DNA from: Croceibacterium sp. TMG7-5b_MA50
Lineage (GTDB): Bacteria > Pseudomonadota > Alphaproteobacteria > Sphingomonadales > Sphingomonadaceae
Assembly (NCBI RefSeq): GCF_039830145.1
Contig: NZ_CP156082.1
Coordinates: 2,870,001-2,934,000, forward strand
Direction: 5' to 3'
Length of the DNA: 64,000 bases
The position numbers and the translations under genes are program-made. Each line of letters opens with the position of its first letter. The stretch's first letter is position 1. Under the pieces are notes generated by a model that saw only the letters and a program-made list of their open reading frames with translations, had not been told where the DNA came from and searched no databases. This document shows positions 18,881 to 27,335 of this stretch, one piece after another.

Positions 18881-20008
18881 TCAGTTGAGCCATTCGGCCA
18901 GCGCCGCCAGGCAGTCCCGCGCCAGCAGCTTCGACCGCTCCGCGCTCCACCCCTGTGCCGGATCGGGCAATTCGGCATTGTCCTTGAACGGCATCTCCAG
19001 CGTCATCGCGCAGGCGCCGAAGCGTTCGGCCAGCTGGTTGGTGCTCATGCTGAGATTGGCCTTGCCCGCCGGCGTCTTGGGGTAGCCGACCTTTGTCTGG
19101 AAGTCGGGGCTGCGCCGGTCCAGGATCGCGCAATAGCGATCGTATTCGGCGCCCAGCTTCTCCGTCCATGACGGCACGCCATCATATCCGGCCATGAAGT
19201 TGGCGGCGATCGCCTCGTCCCCATGCACGTCCATGGCGAAGCGCACGCCGCTCGCATCCATTGCGTTCCGCACCGCCAGCACCTCGGGCGATCGTTCCGC
19301 GCTCGGCTCATGCCACTCGCGGTTGAGGTTCACCCCCACCGCATTGGTGCGCAGGTGCCCGCGATATGACCCGTCGGGATTGCAGTTGGGCACCACATGG
19401 ATGCGGCACCGCTGCCGCAGCACGCGGGCGACCGGGTCGGCGGGGTCGCACAGGGCTTCCAGCGCGCCTTCCATCCACCATTCCGCCATGCTCTCGCCCG
19501 GATGCTGGCGGGCGAACAGCCAGACCGGGATGTCGCCATCCCCTATCACCAGGCAATCGATCGCGCGACCATCCAGCGAATGGCCGAGGCAGCGGTAGGA
19601 CACGCCCTCGCTCGCCGCGGCTTCCGCGATCAGGTCGTGGTGCCGTTCCATGGAATAGGGCGCGAAATAGGCGAACCAGGCGAGGTCCCCCGCCGGAGTG
19701 TGGCGGATCGTCAGCGTGCCGTTGTCCTCGCCCGCGTTCCAGGAGGAATCGGCCCGGCCCCAATATTGCCGATCCTCTGACACCGCCGCCCGGTAATCGG
19801 GCCACCCGCCCGGATAGGCGGAGGCGTTGAGGCCGGTGATGCGCAGCACCACCTCCCGCCTGGCGGCACCGGCCACGCGGAAGTGGAACCACTGGAAGAA
19901 GTCGGACTGGTGGTCGCGCCGGATCGTCAGGGTGGCGCTGTTGCCGTCGATCGCGACGACTTCGATATTGCCGCTGTCGAACGCGGCGTCGATCTGGATA
20001 GAGGTCAT
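18881..20008 (-). CDS. M14-family zinc carboxypeptidase (cytosolic-type, AGBL/CCP-like)
   Basis: Predicted metallocarboxypeptidase of 375 residues with no signal peptide. Residues 1-130 form a beta-rich N-terminal domain ('[19 protein letters not shown]') seen in the cytosolic carboxypeptidase subfamily. The catalytic domain follows: zinc ligands His169 and Glu172 in RQHPGES, His262 in DVHGDE, and catalytic Glu338 in TLEMPFKD. The substrate-binding segment [13 protein letters not shown] is intact. Natural substrate in bacteria of this subfamily is unclear. Its start overlaps the stop of the upstream lipoprotein gene by 4 bp, so they form an operon. Confidence 0.9.
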   Translation of the reverse strand: MTSIQIDAAFDSGNIEVVAIDGNSATLTIRRDHQSDFFQWFHFRVAGAARREVVLRITGLNASAYPGGWPDYRAAVSEDRQYWGRADSSWNAGEDNGTLTIRHTPAGDLAWFAYFAPYSMERHHDLIAEAAASEGVSYRCLGHSLDGRAIDCLVIGDGDIPVWLFARQHPGESMAEWWMEGALEALCDPADPVARVLRQRCRIHVVPNCNPDGSYRGHLRTNAVGVNLNREWHEPSAERSPEVLAVRNAMDASGVRFAMDVHGDEAIAANFMAGYDGVPSWTEKLGAEYDRYCAILDRRSPDFQTKVGYPKTPAGKANLSMSTNQLAERFGACAMTLEMPFKDNAELPDPAQGWSAERSKLLARDCLAALAEWLN

Positions 20009-20637
20009 CGGACCTCGGTAGTCGCTCCTGACTCGCCGGGGAAGCCCGCGAACAGCGCCTGCGCCAGCCGGCCGGCCGCCGCCTGTTCACCGGCATAGTC
20101 GCTGTTGGCGCTGGCGGTGAAGTTCGCGCGGCCTTCCCACAGCGGGGTGGCGCCGGTTGCCGGACGGATTTGCACACGCAGCTGGCGGTACAGCTCGTCC
20201 ACATTGGAGCGGCCACCGCCGCCAAGATTGATGCCGACGCCCAGGCCCACGCCGCCGCCGCCCCATCCGCCGGTGGAGCCGCCGACACCCACGCTCACCG
20301 GGCTGCGCGCGCCGCCGCCACCCAGCGCCGGGTTCACGCCGCGCTCCAGTGCGATCTCCGCCACCTGCCCACCCGGGGTGCCCGCGCGCACCACGTTGTA
20401 GCCGAGCCGCGACAATTCGGCCGCGACCGCCTGCTGGTACAGGCTGAACTCCAGCGAATCGGCACCCGTGTCGCCAGGCGCGGCGACCACGGCAATGCTG
20501 CCCCGCCCCAATTGCGCCGGAGCATTGCCGGTGAAGCGCGTGACCTCCACCGGACTGACATAGGCAGGGGTGGTGCAGCCGGTCGCCAGCAGGGCGGCGG
20601 CGGCGGCGAAGGCGGCGGGCAGGGTGCGCAAGGTCAT
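20005..20637 (-). CDS. DUF4136-like lipoprotein
   Basis: A 210-residue lipoprotein from the ATG at 20635-20637. [20 protein letters not shown] is followed by Cys21, a clean lipobox (LATGC). The body '[19 protein letters not shown]' and '[14 protein letters not shown]' resembles the DUF4136 group of small outer-membrane lipoproteins. A glycine-rich stretch ([20 protein letters not shown]) sits in the middle. No enzymatic motif. The stop overlaps the carboxypeptidase start by 4 bp. The longer frame upstream is antisense to galE and is ignored. Confidence 0.8.
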   Translation of the reverse strand: MTLRTLPAAFAAAAALLATGCTTPAYVSPVEVTRFTGNAPAQLGRGSIAVVAAPGDTGADSLEFSLYQQAVAAELSRLGYNVVRAGTPGGQVAEIALERGVNPALGGGGARSPVSVGVGGSTGGWGGGGVGLGVGINLGGGGRSNVDELYRQLRVQIRPATGATPLWEGRANFTASANSDYAGEQAAAGRLAQALFAGFPGESGATTEVR

Positions 20638-20742
20638 GCCTGGTACAACACGCCATCTGCGGCACGGTTGCAATTGGCATGCGAATTGATGCAGTGCAGC
20701 ATCGGCGGTCGGCAACGGCCCGCAACATTGGGGAACAGGCAG

Positions 20743-21750
20743 ATGAGCGATCCGATCCCGGTGCTGGTGACTGGTGGGGCTGGCTATATCGGCAGCCATG
20801 CCGTGCTGGCGCTGCGCGACCGGGGCTGGCCCGTCGCGGTTATCGACAATCTGTCGACCGGGTTCCGCTTCGCCGTGCCCGAAGGCGTCGCCTTTTACGA
20901 AGGGGACATCGCCGATGCCGACCTGCTCGCCCGCATCTTCGCGGAGCAGGGCACGCGTGCGATCATGCACTTCGCCGGTTCGATCATCGTGCCGGAATCG
21001 GTCAGCGACCCGCTGAAGTATTACGGCAACAACACGGTGAAGAGCCGCGCATTGATGCAGGCGGCGGTGGAGGCGGGCGTGCCGCACTTCATCTTCTCCT
21101 CCACCGCGGCGACCTACGGCATCCCGGAGAGCAGCCCGATCGCGGAGGACAGCCCCAAGCGGCCGATCAATCCCTATGGCTGGTCCAAGCTGATGACGGA
21201 GCAGATGCTGGCCGACACCGCCGCCGCGCATCCGCTGAACTATTGCGTGCTGCGCTACTTCAACGTGGCGGGCGCCGATCCGCAGGGGCGCAGCGGGCAG
21301 TCCACCGCCGGCGCCACCCACCTCATCAAGGTTGCGGTGGAGGCGGCGCTGGGGAAACGCAGCCATGTGGGCGTGTTCGGCACCGACTATGCCACGCCCG
21401 ACGGGACCGGCGTGCGCGACTACATCCATGTCAGCGACCTTGCCGCCGCGCATGTGCTGGCGCTGGATGCCCTGGTGGCAGAGCCTGATCGGTCGCTGAC
21501 GATGAATTGCGGCTATGGCCGGGGCTTCTCCGTGCTGGAGGTGCTGGATGCGGTGGACCGCGTGACCAACATGCAGATCGAGCGGGTGCTCAGCCCCCGG
21601 CGTGCGGGCGACCCCGATGCGCTGGTGTCCGATCCCGCCCGGATCAAGGCGACGATTCCGTGGCAGCCTCGCCATGACCGGCTGGAGGAGATTGTGGAAC
21701 ACGCGCTGGCATGGGAACGGCGCTTGGCGGAGCTGCGGCCGCAAGCTTGA
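20743..21750 (+). CDS. galE: UDP-glucose 4-epimerase
   Basis: Interconverts UDP-glucose and UDP-galactose, feeding surface glycans. It has 335 residues from ATG 20743. NAD-binding GGAGYIGS is at 11-18. Ser-Ser-Thr at about 119-121 and Tyr145/Lys149 (PYGWSK) form the catalytic site. 'LRYFNVAGADPQGRSGQ' and GTGVRDYIHVSDLA are GalE signatures. It stands alone, divergent from the lipoprotein gene, and is followed by a terminator 42 bp after its stop. Confidence 0.94.
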   Translation: MSDPIPVLVTGGAGYIGSHAVLALRDRGWPVAVIDNLSTGFRFAVPEGVAFYEGDIADADLLARIFAEQGTRAIMHFAGSIIVPESVSDPLKYYGNNTVKSRALMQAAVEAGVPHFIFSSTAATYGIPESSPIAEDSPKRPINPYGWSKLMTEQMLADTAAAHPLNYCVLRYFNVAGADPQGRSGQSTAGATHLIKVAVEAALGKRSHVGVFGTDYATPDGTGVRDYIHVSDLAAAHVLALDALVAEPDRSLTMNCGYGRGFSVLEVLDAVDRVTNMQIERVLSPRRAGDPDALVSDPARIKATIPWQPRHDRLEEIVEHALAWERRLAELRPQA

Positions 21751-21791
21751 CTCGGGCTAGCCGCTGACATAGTTGCGGCCCGTTATTGACG

Positions 21792-21825
21792 GGCACCGGG
21801 CGTGGTTTCCGGTGCCTTTTGTTTT
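21792..21825 (+). terminator. Rho-independent terminator/attenuator just before rpmJ
   Basis: GGCACCGG (21792-21799) pairs with CCGGTGCC (21809-21816) and is followed by TTTTGTTTT, a textbook intrinsic terminator. It ends the galE transcript. Its T-tract lies only 14 bp before the bL36 start codon, so it could also act as a leader attenuator for that gene. Confidence 0.85.
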
Positions 21826-21838
21826 GCTGGAAGATATC

Positions 21839-21964
21839 ATGAAGATCCGTAACAGCCTGAAGTCGCTCAAGGACCGCCACCGGGACAATCGCGTGATCCG
21901 CCGCCGTGGCCGGACCTACGTGATCAACAAGACCAACCGCCGCTTCAAGGCGCGCCAGGGCTGA
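21839..21964 (+). CDS. rpmJ: 50S ribosomal protein bL36
   Basis: A 41-residue basic protein starting [18 protein letters not shown], with [20 protein letters not shown], the alphaproteobacterial bL36 form without the zinc-binding cysteines (YkgO type). GGAAGAT precedes the ATG. It binds 23S rRNA in the large subunit. The preceding hairpin with T-tract means its own promoter or read-through must lie very close. Confidence 0.95.
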   Translation: MKIRNSLKSLKDRHRDNRVIRRRGRTYVINKTNRRFKARQG

Positions 21965-21972
21965 TTCGCACG

Positions 21973-22593
21973 ATGGCCGCCGGTGGGAAGCCACAAGCGG
22001 TCGTCTTCGACATCGGCCGGGTCCTGATCGAATGGGACCTGGCACACCTGTTCGCTCCGCTGATCGACGATCCGGCGGAGCTTGAGTGGTTCCTGGCCAA
22101 TGTGGTCACGGAAGACTGGCATGTGCAGCATGATGCCGGCGTCACGCTCGCGGAAATGGTGCCGGCGCGGCAGGCGGAATACCCCGACCATGCCGCGCTG
22201 ATCGACGCCTATCGGCATCGCTTTCTCGATTCGATTCCTGGCGACGTGCCCGGCACCTTTGCCCTGGTGCAGCAGCTGCACGACAACGGCGTCCCCCTGT
22301 TCGCACTGACCAATTTCGGCGCCGAGTTCTTCGCCCAGTACCGCGCCACGCAGCCGCTGATGGCGCTGTTCCGCGACATCGTGGTCAGCGGTGACGAACG
22401 CTGCGTGAAGCCTGATCCTGCGATCTACGTTATCGCCGAACGCCGCTTCGGCCTGCCGGCGGACGCTCTGCTGTTCACCGACGACAAGCCCGAAAATATC
22501 GCCGCCGCCGATGCGCGCGGCTGGCACACGCACCTGTTCACCGGCGCCGACGGGCTGGAGCGGCGGCTGGTGGCGGAGGGGCTGCTGGACTGA
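21973..22593 (+). CDS. HAD-superfamily phosphatase (YihX-like)
   Basis: A 206-residue HAD hydrolase. Motif I is VVFDIGRVLIEWD; the second Asp of DxD is Gly, as in the YihX/haloacid-dehalogenase-like branch. Motif II is FALTNFG, the motif III Lys is in CVKPDPAIY, and motif IV is FTDDKPENI. A helical cap lies between motifs I and II. It starts 8 bp after rpmJ and is probably co-transcribed. Substrate is unknown; sugar phosphates are usual for relatives. Confidence 0.87.
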   Translation: MAAGGKPQAVVFDIGRVLIEWDLAHLFAPLIDDPAELEWFLANVVTEDWHVQHDAGVTLAEMVPARQAEYPDHAALIDAYRHRFLDSIPGDVPGTFALVQQLHDNGVPLFALTNFGAEFFAQYRATQPLMALFRDIVVSGDERCVKPDPAIYVIAERRFGLPADALLFTDDKPENIAAADARGWHTHLFTGADGLERRLVAEGLLD

Positions 22594-22899
22594 GCGGCAG
22601 GCGCGCGCCGCCATCGCTGCTCAGGCCACGTCGCCCCGTCATCCATCCGTCAGGCTACTCAGCGGCGCTGCCAAATCCAGGTCGAAGCCGCCTTCATCAT
22701 AGCGGCGCATGACCGTGCCCCCGGTCAGGCCCATGTCGCAGACCGTCCATCGGCGTCAGGCTGTTCTTCCACCGACGTCCCGGTTCCCCATTGGCCAGCG
22801 CCAAGGCGGATGGCCACGGCGTGCCATTGCCGCTTGCAGCGGGGCGGCGTGCGGGGCAGGGCGGTGGCCGTGCCCCATGCCGCTTCCACCGCCCGCCCG
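22594..22899. other. Intergenic stretch without a recognised gene
   Basis: No RNA gene or promoter motif was recognised in these 306 bp. On the minus strand a 31-codon frame (ATG at 22732-22734; MGLTGGTVMRRYDEGGFDLD...) has a protein-like composition and may be the tail of a lost gene, but nothing else supports it. Confidence 0.5.
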
Positions 22900-25065
22900 A
22901 TGATCGCCGCGGCGCGGCTTCCCCTGTTCATCCTGGCCATCTTCACCGGAAGCCTGCTGCTGTTCCTGGTGCAGCCGATGGTCGCGCGCATGGCGTTGCC
23001 GCTGCTGGGCGGGGCGCCGGCGGTGTGGAACAGCGCGCTGGTCGTGTTCCAGCTGCTGCTGCTGGCTGGCTACGGCTATGCCCATCTGCTGGCACGCTGG
23101 CCCGTCCGGCGGCAGGCGGTGGTCCACCTCGCGCTGCTGGCGGTGGCAGGGCTGACGGTGCCGCTGCGACTGGCCGACCTGCCGCCGCCCGCGCCCGGGT
23201 GGGAGGTGCTGTGGGTTCCCGCGCTGTTCGCCGCCACCGTGGGGCCGGTGTTCCTGCTGCTGTCGGCCGGGTCCAGCCTGCTGCAGCGCTGGTATGCGGC
23301 AGGCGGGGCCGATCCGTATCGCCTGTATGCCATCTCCAACCTGGGCAGCTTTGCCGGGCTGATCGCCTATCCCTTCTGGCTGGAACGGGACTTCTCCGTC
23401 ACCGGGCAGACCGCGATCTGGGCGGTGGGCTATGGCGTGCTGGTGCTGCTGGTGGCGATGGCCGCGGCGACACGCTGGCGGGTGGGGGCAGGACCGGTTG
23501 CGGCGGTGGACGTCGCCGCCGCGCCGATCGGGTGGCGGCGGATCGCGCTGTGGCTGGCACTGTCGGCCGTGCCGTCGGGCCTGCTGCTGTCCACCACCAC
23601 GCTGCTGACCACCGACCTGATGGCCATGCCGCTGCTGTGGGTCATCCCGCTCGCGGCCTATCTGCTGTCTTTCACCGTCGCCTTCGGCGCGGGCGACAGC
23701 ATCTGGCTGGCGATCCTGAACCGCTATGCCCCGGTGCTGCTGCTGATGATCGGCGGCCTCGCCATGATCAGCGGAGGGCAGGCGAACCCGGCCGTGGCGC
23801 TGGCGGCGGTCGCGCTGCTGTTCGTGCTGGCAGTGGCGCTGCACGGCCGGCTGTACGCGCTCAGGCCGGAGCCGGCCCGGCTGACGCTGTTCTACCTGGT
23901 GATGGCGACCGGCGGCGCGCTGGGCGGCATCTTCGCGGCATTGCTGGCGCCGGTCCTGTTCGACTGGGTGTACGAACACGCGCTGCTGCTGATCGCGGCG
24001 GCGCTGCTGATCCCACAGGCGGCGCTGGTGCGGCAGGTGGGCGATTACTGGCGCGGCGGACGCTGGCGGCATGTCGCGGCGGCGGTGCTGGTGGCGGCCG
24101 CCGCTCTGCTGGCGTGGCGGCTGGCCGATGCGGTGGAGGCGCGCAGCGGCGCGGATATCTTCCTGCATGTCGCGCTGCTGGTCGTGCTCGGCATCATCGT
24201 CACCGGCCACCGCATCGCATTCACCGCCATCTTCGCGCTGCTGCTGCTGGGCCATGGGGGCGTCTCCACGCTGGCGCTGTCCGCCAGCGGCGCGCGCACG
24301 CGCAGCTATTTCGGCGTCTACAGCATCACGGAGGCGGCGGATGGCCGGCTGCGGCGGCTGAACCACGGTACGACCATGCATGGGGAGCAATGGCAGGTGC
24401 CGGCGCGGCGGCTGGCTCCGACCGGTTATTACGGCGGCGACAGCGGCGTCGGTCTGGCGCTGGCGGCCGCCGCGCCCGATGCGCGGGTCGGCGTGGTCGG
24501 CCTCGGCGTCGGCACCCTCGCCTGCTACAAGCGGGCGGGGCAGGCCTGGACCTTCTTCGAGATCGATCCGGCGGTGCTGGCGCTCTCGCGGCAGGGGACC
24601 TTCACCTTCCTGCGCGATTGCGCGCCCGATGCCCGGGTCGTGATCGGGGATGCGCGGATCAGCCTCGCCCACGCGCCTGCGGGCGGGCAGGATTTGCTGG
24701 CGGTGGATGCTTTCTCCTCCGACGCGATCCCCGTCCATCTGCTGACGCGGGAGGCGTTCGCCATCTATGGCCGGGCACTGGCGAGCAATGGCGTGATGCT
24801 GGTGCACATCTCCAACCGCTATCTCGACCTTGCGCCCATGGTGGCGGCCCAGGCGCGGGAGGGCGGCTGGCGCGGCCTGCTGCGCGACGATCCGGGTACC
24901 GGCATCGGTCTCAGCCCGTCGATCTGGATCGCCCTGTCGCGTGATCCCGCCGCCTTGCAGCGCCTCTCGGCCAGCGGGCTTGGCATGTGGAAGCCGCTCC
25001 CCGCCCCAGCCGCGGAGGTGTGGACGGACGACCGCTCATCGCTGCTGGAACTGCTGCGCTTCTGA
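22900..25065 (+). CDS. Membrane protein fused to a spermidine-synthase-like domain
   Basis: A 721-residue protein from ATG 22900 (MIAAARLPLFILAIF); GTG 22864 is another option. Residues 1-490 hold about eleven to twelve hydrophobic segments, starting with 'GSLLLFLVQPMVARMALPLLGGAPAVWNSA', typical of the fused-MFS/spermidine synthase family. Residues about 510-721 form a SAM-fold domain with 'VGVVGLGVGTLACY', FEIDPAVL and DAFSSDAIPVHLLT. Key polyamine-site residues cannot be confirmed, so the true reaction is unknown. The gene has very high GC, and a long open frame also runs antisense to it. Confidence 0.82.
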   Translation: MIAAARLPLFILAIFTGSLLLFLVQPMVARMALPLLGGAPAVWNSALVVFQLLLLAGYGYAHLLARWPVRRQAVVHLALLAVAGLTVPLRLADLPPPAPGWEVLWVPALFAATVGPVFLLLSAGSSLLQRWYAAGGADPYRLYAISNLGSFAGLIAYPFWLERDFSVTGQTAIWAVGYGVLVLLVAMAAATRWRVGAGPVAAVDVAAAPIGWRRIALWLALSAVPSGLLLSTTTLLTTDLMAMPLLWVIPLAAYLLSFTVAFGAGDSIWLAILNRYAPVLLLMIGGLAMISGGQANPAVALAAVALLFVLAVALHGRLYALRPEPARLTLFYLVMATGGALGGIFAALLAPVLFDWVYEHALLLIAAALLIPQAALVRQVGDYWRGGRWRHVAAAVLVAAAALLAWRLADAVEARSGADIFLHVALLVVLGIIVTGHRIAFTAIFALLLLGHGGVSTLALSASGARTRSYFGVYSITEAADGRLRRLNHGTTMHGEQWQVPARRLAPTGYYGGDSGVGLALAAAAPDARVGVVGLGVGTLACYKRAGQAWTFFEIDPAVLALSRQGTFTFLRDCAPDARVVIGDARISLAHAPAGGQDLLAVDAFSSDAIPVHLLTREAFAIYGRALASNGVMLVHISNRYLDLAPMVAAQAREGGWRGLLRDDPGTGIGLSPSIWIALSRDPAALQRLSASGLGMWKPLPAPAAEVWTDDRSSLLELLRF

Positions 25066-25145
25066 CCGGGCACCGGGCCTCGAATCGGCAGGGGTGCGTC
25101 GTCTAGGTGGCAAGCGGACACTGCTTTTAGCCGAGGCGGCTTAAT

Positions 25146-25196
25146 CCTCCCCATCGCAGATGGGGAGGGGGACCACCCGCAGGGTGGTGGAGGGGT
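25146..25196 (+). repeat. REP-like double hairpin, left copy
   Basis: A 51-nt unit with two perfect hairpins. CCTCCCCAT/ATGGGGAGG (25146-25168) encloses the loop CGCAG. ACCACCC/GGGTGGT (25172-25188) encloses a 3-nt loop. It ends GGAGGGGT directly before the DUF559 start codon. An inverted, diverged copy lies at 25538-25590. Confidence 0.88.
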
Positions 25197-25595
25197 ATGG
25201 CACGGCGCACGACAGTCCTGAACGCCCGACGCTTACGCCGAACGATGACCAAGCCGGAGCTGATGCTCTGGGGCGTGCTGCGCACCCGCCCGGCGGGCCT
25301 CAAGTTCAGGCGACAGCATCCGGTCGGGCCCTTCGTGCTCGACTTCTACTGCCCGGCCTGCCGCATTGCTGTGGAGGTGGACGGCATCGTCCACGACATG
25401 GGCGACAATCCGGCGCGCGACATCGACCGGGATAGCTGGTTGCGACAGCAGGGGATTGAGGTCATCCGCATTGCCGCAGCAGACATCCTGAACGACCTGG
25501 ACCGCGTGGCCGGCGCCATCGTCAGATGCTGCGCCACACCCCTCCACCAGCCTGCGGCTGGTCCCCCTCCCCATGCTGCGCACGGGGAGGACTGA
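25197..25595 (+). CDS. DUF559 (Vsr-like) endonuclease-domain protein inside inverted hairpin repeats
   Basis: A 132-residue protein with the DUF559 pattern: ARRLRRTMTKPELMLWGVLR, then FRRQHPVGPFVLDFYC and RIAVEVDG. Asp49 and Glu60 match the PD-(D/E)xK/Vsr-like metal site. Family members are presumed nucleases, but their cellular role is not settled. The ATG at 25197 directly follows the left repeat, whose GGAGGGG may act as an over-close ribosome site; an alternative ATG at 25242 would cut the conserved N-terminal helix. The last ~19 codons (ATPLHQPAAGPPPHAAHGED region) are encoded by the right repeat, so both gene ends coincide with repeats. Confidence 0.85.
   Translation: MARRTTVLNARRLRRTMTKPELMLWGVLRTRPAGLKFRRQHPVGPFVLDFYCPACRIAVEVDGIVHDMGDNPARDIDRDSWLRQQGIEVIRIAAADILNDLDRVAGAIVRCCATPLHQPAAGPPPHAAHGED
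25538..25590 (-). repeat. REP-like double hairpin, right copy (inverted)
   Basis: A 53-nt inverted copy of the unit at 25146-25196. The outer stem is CCTCCCC/GGGGAGG with the same CGCAG loop core on the minus strand. The second stem is ACCAGCC/GGCTGGT, a compensatory C-G to G-C change compared with ACCACCC/GGGTGGT in the left copy. It overlaps the 3' end of the DUF559 coding region. The following 25596-25802 gap shows no gene. Confidence 0.88.
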
Positions 25596-25802
25596 AGGTC
25601 CGCTAAGGGGCGAAAGCCGCCATTCCGCGAATGAGCTGCCCGGCAAGCGCTGTCCTACACGGGGCATAGCTGTCATGGCACGCCCATGCCTCGCCAACTC
25701 CACTCATGCGCCATTCCCGCCAGCCGGGCGGCGCATCATTGCGGCCGTTAAGCAGCCCGGGGGAGGTGTAAACTTAGTGTCAACTTCCGGCGCAAACCCC
25801 TG

Positions 25803-27287
25803 TCAGGACAGCGTTTCGCGCCGGCGGTAGCTCAGCGCCTCGGCCACATGCACCCGGCCCATCTGCTCCGCGCCAGCAAGGTCCGCCACGGTGCGCGCGA
25901 CGCGCAGCATGCGGGTGTAGGCGCGGGCGGACAGGCGCAGCGTCTCCGCCGCCTGCAGCAGCAGCGCGCGGCCGGCGGCGTCGGGCGTGGCGTGCTCCTC
26001 CAGCGCAGGCCCCTCCAGCTCTGCGTTGGCGCGTACGCCGCGCGCCAGCTGCACGCGGCGTGCATCGGCCACGCGGGCGGCGACATGGGCGCTCGGCTCC
26101 GCCGCGGCCGGGGTGGCGAGGTCGATGGCGCGGACCGGCTGCACCTCCACGGTCAGGTCGATCCGGTCCAGCATCGGGCCGCTGACCCGCGCCTGGTAAT
26201 CGGCGGCGCAGCGCGGGCCCCTGCGGCATCCCTCGGCACTGCCGCAGCGGCAGGGGTTCATCGCCGCGATCAGCTGGAACCGGGCCGGGTAGCTGACATG
26301 CGCATTGGCGCGGGCGACATCGACGCGGCCCGTCTCAAGCGGCTGGCGTAGGCTGTCGAGCACCGGGCGCTGGAACTCGGGCAACTCGTCCAGGAACAGC
26401 ACGCCGCGATGGGCCATGCTGATCTCCCCCGGCCGCACGCGCAGGCCGCCACCGGTCAGCGCGGCCATGCTGGCGCTGTGATGCGGCGCGCGGAACGGGC
26501 GGTCGCGGCTGATCCGCCCGCCCTCCAGCGCCCCGGCGACGGAGGCGATCATGGACACTTCCAGTGCCTCGGCAGAGGACAAAGGCGGCAGGATGCCGGG
26601 CAGACAACTGGCAAGTAGGCTCTTGCCCGAACCGGGTGGCCCGACCATCAGCAGGTTGTGGTTGCCGGCCGCCGCGATCTCCAGCGCGCGACGGGCGGTT
26701 TCCTGCCCCTTCACCTGGGACAGGTCCGGCCCCGGCCGCCGCTCCGCCACCTCGCCCGGCGGCGGGGCGGGCAGGGCGGCGGTGCCCTTCAGATGGTTCA
26801 GCAGGCTGACCAGATCGGGCGCCGCGGTGACCGGTACGCCGCTCGCCCAGCCGGCCTCCGCCCCCTGCGCCGCCGGGCAGATCAGGCCGCGTTCGCCGCT
26901 ACGGGCATGCAGCGCGGCGAGCAGCACGCCGGGGCTGGCGACGATGCGCCCGTCCAGCGCCAGCTCCCCCACCGCGACGTATTCGCCCAATTGCTCCGCA
27001 TCCGTGACGCCCATCGCCGCCAGCAGAGCAAGCGCGATCGGCAGGTCGTAATGGCTGCCTTCCTTGGGCAGGTCGGCGGGCGAGAGGTTCACGGTGATCC
27101 GCTTGGGCGGCAGCGCCAGGCCCATGGCGCTGAGCGCCGCCTGCACCCGTTCGCGGCTCTCGCCCACGGCCTTGTCCGGCAGGCCGACCACGGCGAAGCG
27201 CGGCAGGCCGGGCGCAAGCTGGCACTGCACCTCCACGGCGCGCGCCTCCAGCCCCAGATAGGCCACCGTGGATACCAGTGCGACCAC
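25803..27287 (-). CDS. YifB/ComM-family Mg-chelatase-like AAA+ ATPase
   Basis: A 494-residue protein with the three YifB parts. An N-terminal Lon-protease-like fold begins 'VSTVAYLGLEARAVEVQ' and contains VVGLPDKAVGESRERV. The Mg-chelatase AAA+ core has Walker A GPPGSGKS, Walker B GVLFLDELPEF and the 'RAPHHSASMAALTGGG' insert. The C-terminal chelatase lid has AYTRMLRVARTVADLAG and a four-Cys patch (NPCRCGSAEGCRRGPRC) in between. ComM in other bacteria is a helicase for branch migration in natural transformation; that role is inferred here from family. It is a single gene, convergent with nothing nearby. Confidence 0.93.
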   Translation of the reverse strand: MVALVSTVAYLGLEARAVEVQCQLAPGLPRFAVVGLPDKAVGESRERVQAALSAMGLALPPKRITVNLSPADLPKEGSHYDLPIALALLAAMGVTDAEQLGEYVAVGELALDGRIVASPGVLLAALHARSGERGLICPAAQGAEAGWASGVPVTAAPDLVSLLNHLKGTAALPAPPPGEVAERRPGPDLSQVKGQETARRALEIAAAGNHNLLMVGPPGSGKSLLASCLPGILPPLSSAEALEVSMIASVAGALEGGRISRDRPFRAPHHSASMAALTGGGLRVRPGEISMAHRGVLFLDELPEFQRPVLDSLRQPLETGRVDVARANAHVSYPARFQLIAAMNPCRCGSAEGCRRGPRCAADYQARVSGPMLDRIDLTVEVQPVRAIDLATPAAAEPSAHVAARVADARRVQLARGVRANAELEGPALEEHATPDAAGRALLLQAAETLRLSARAYTRMLRVARTVADLAGAEQMGRVHVAEALSYRRRETLS

Positions 27288-27335
27288 ATTGTCCCCCTTT
27301 GTTCCGCCTGCTTGTAACGGCGGGGACGGCGCTGT

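Noticed and set aside
22756-24807. 683-codon open frame antisense to the membrane/spermidine-synthase-like gene
   Set aside because: Composition is Gln/Arg/His-rich shadow of a GC-rich gene; no motif, no ribosome site, and the plus strand gene is well supported.
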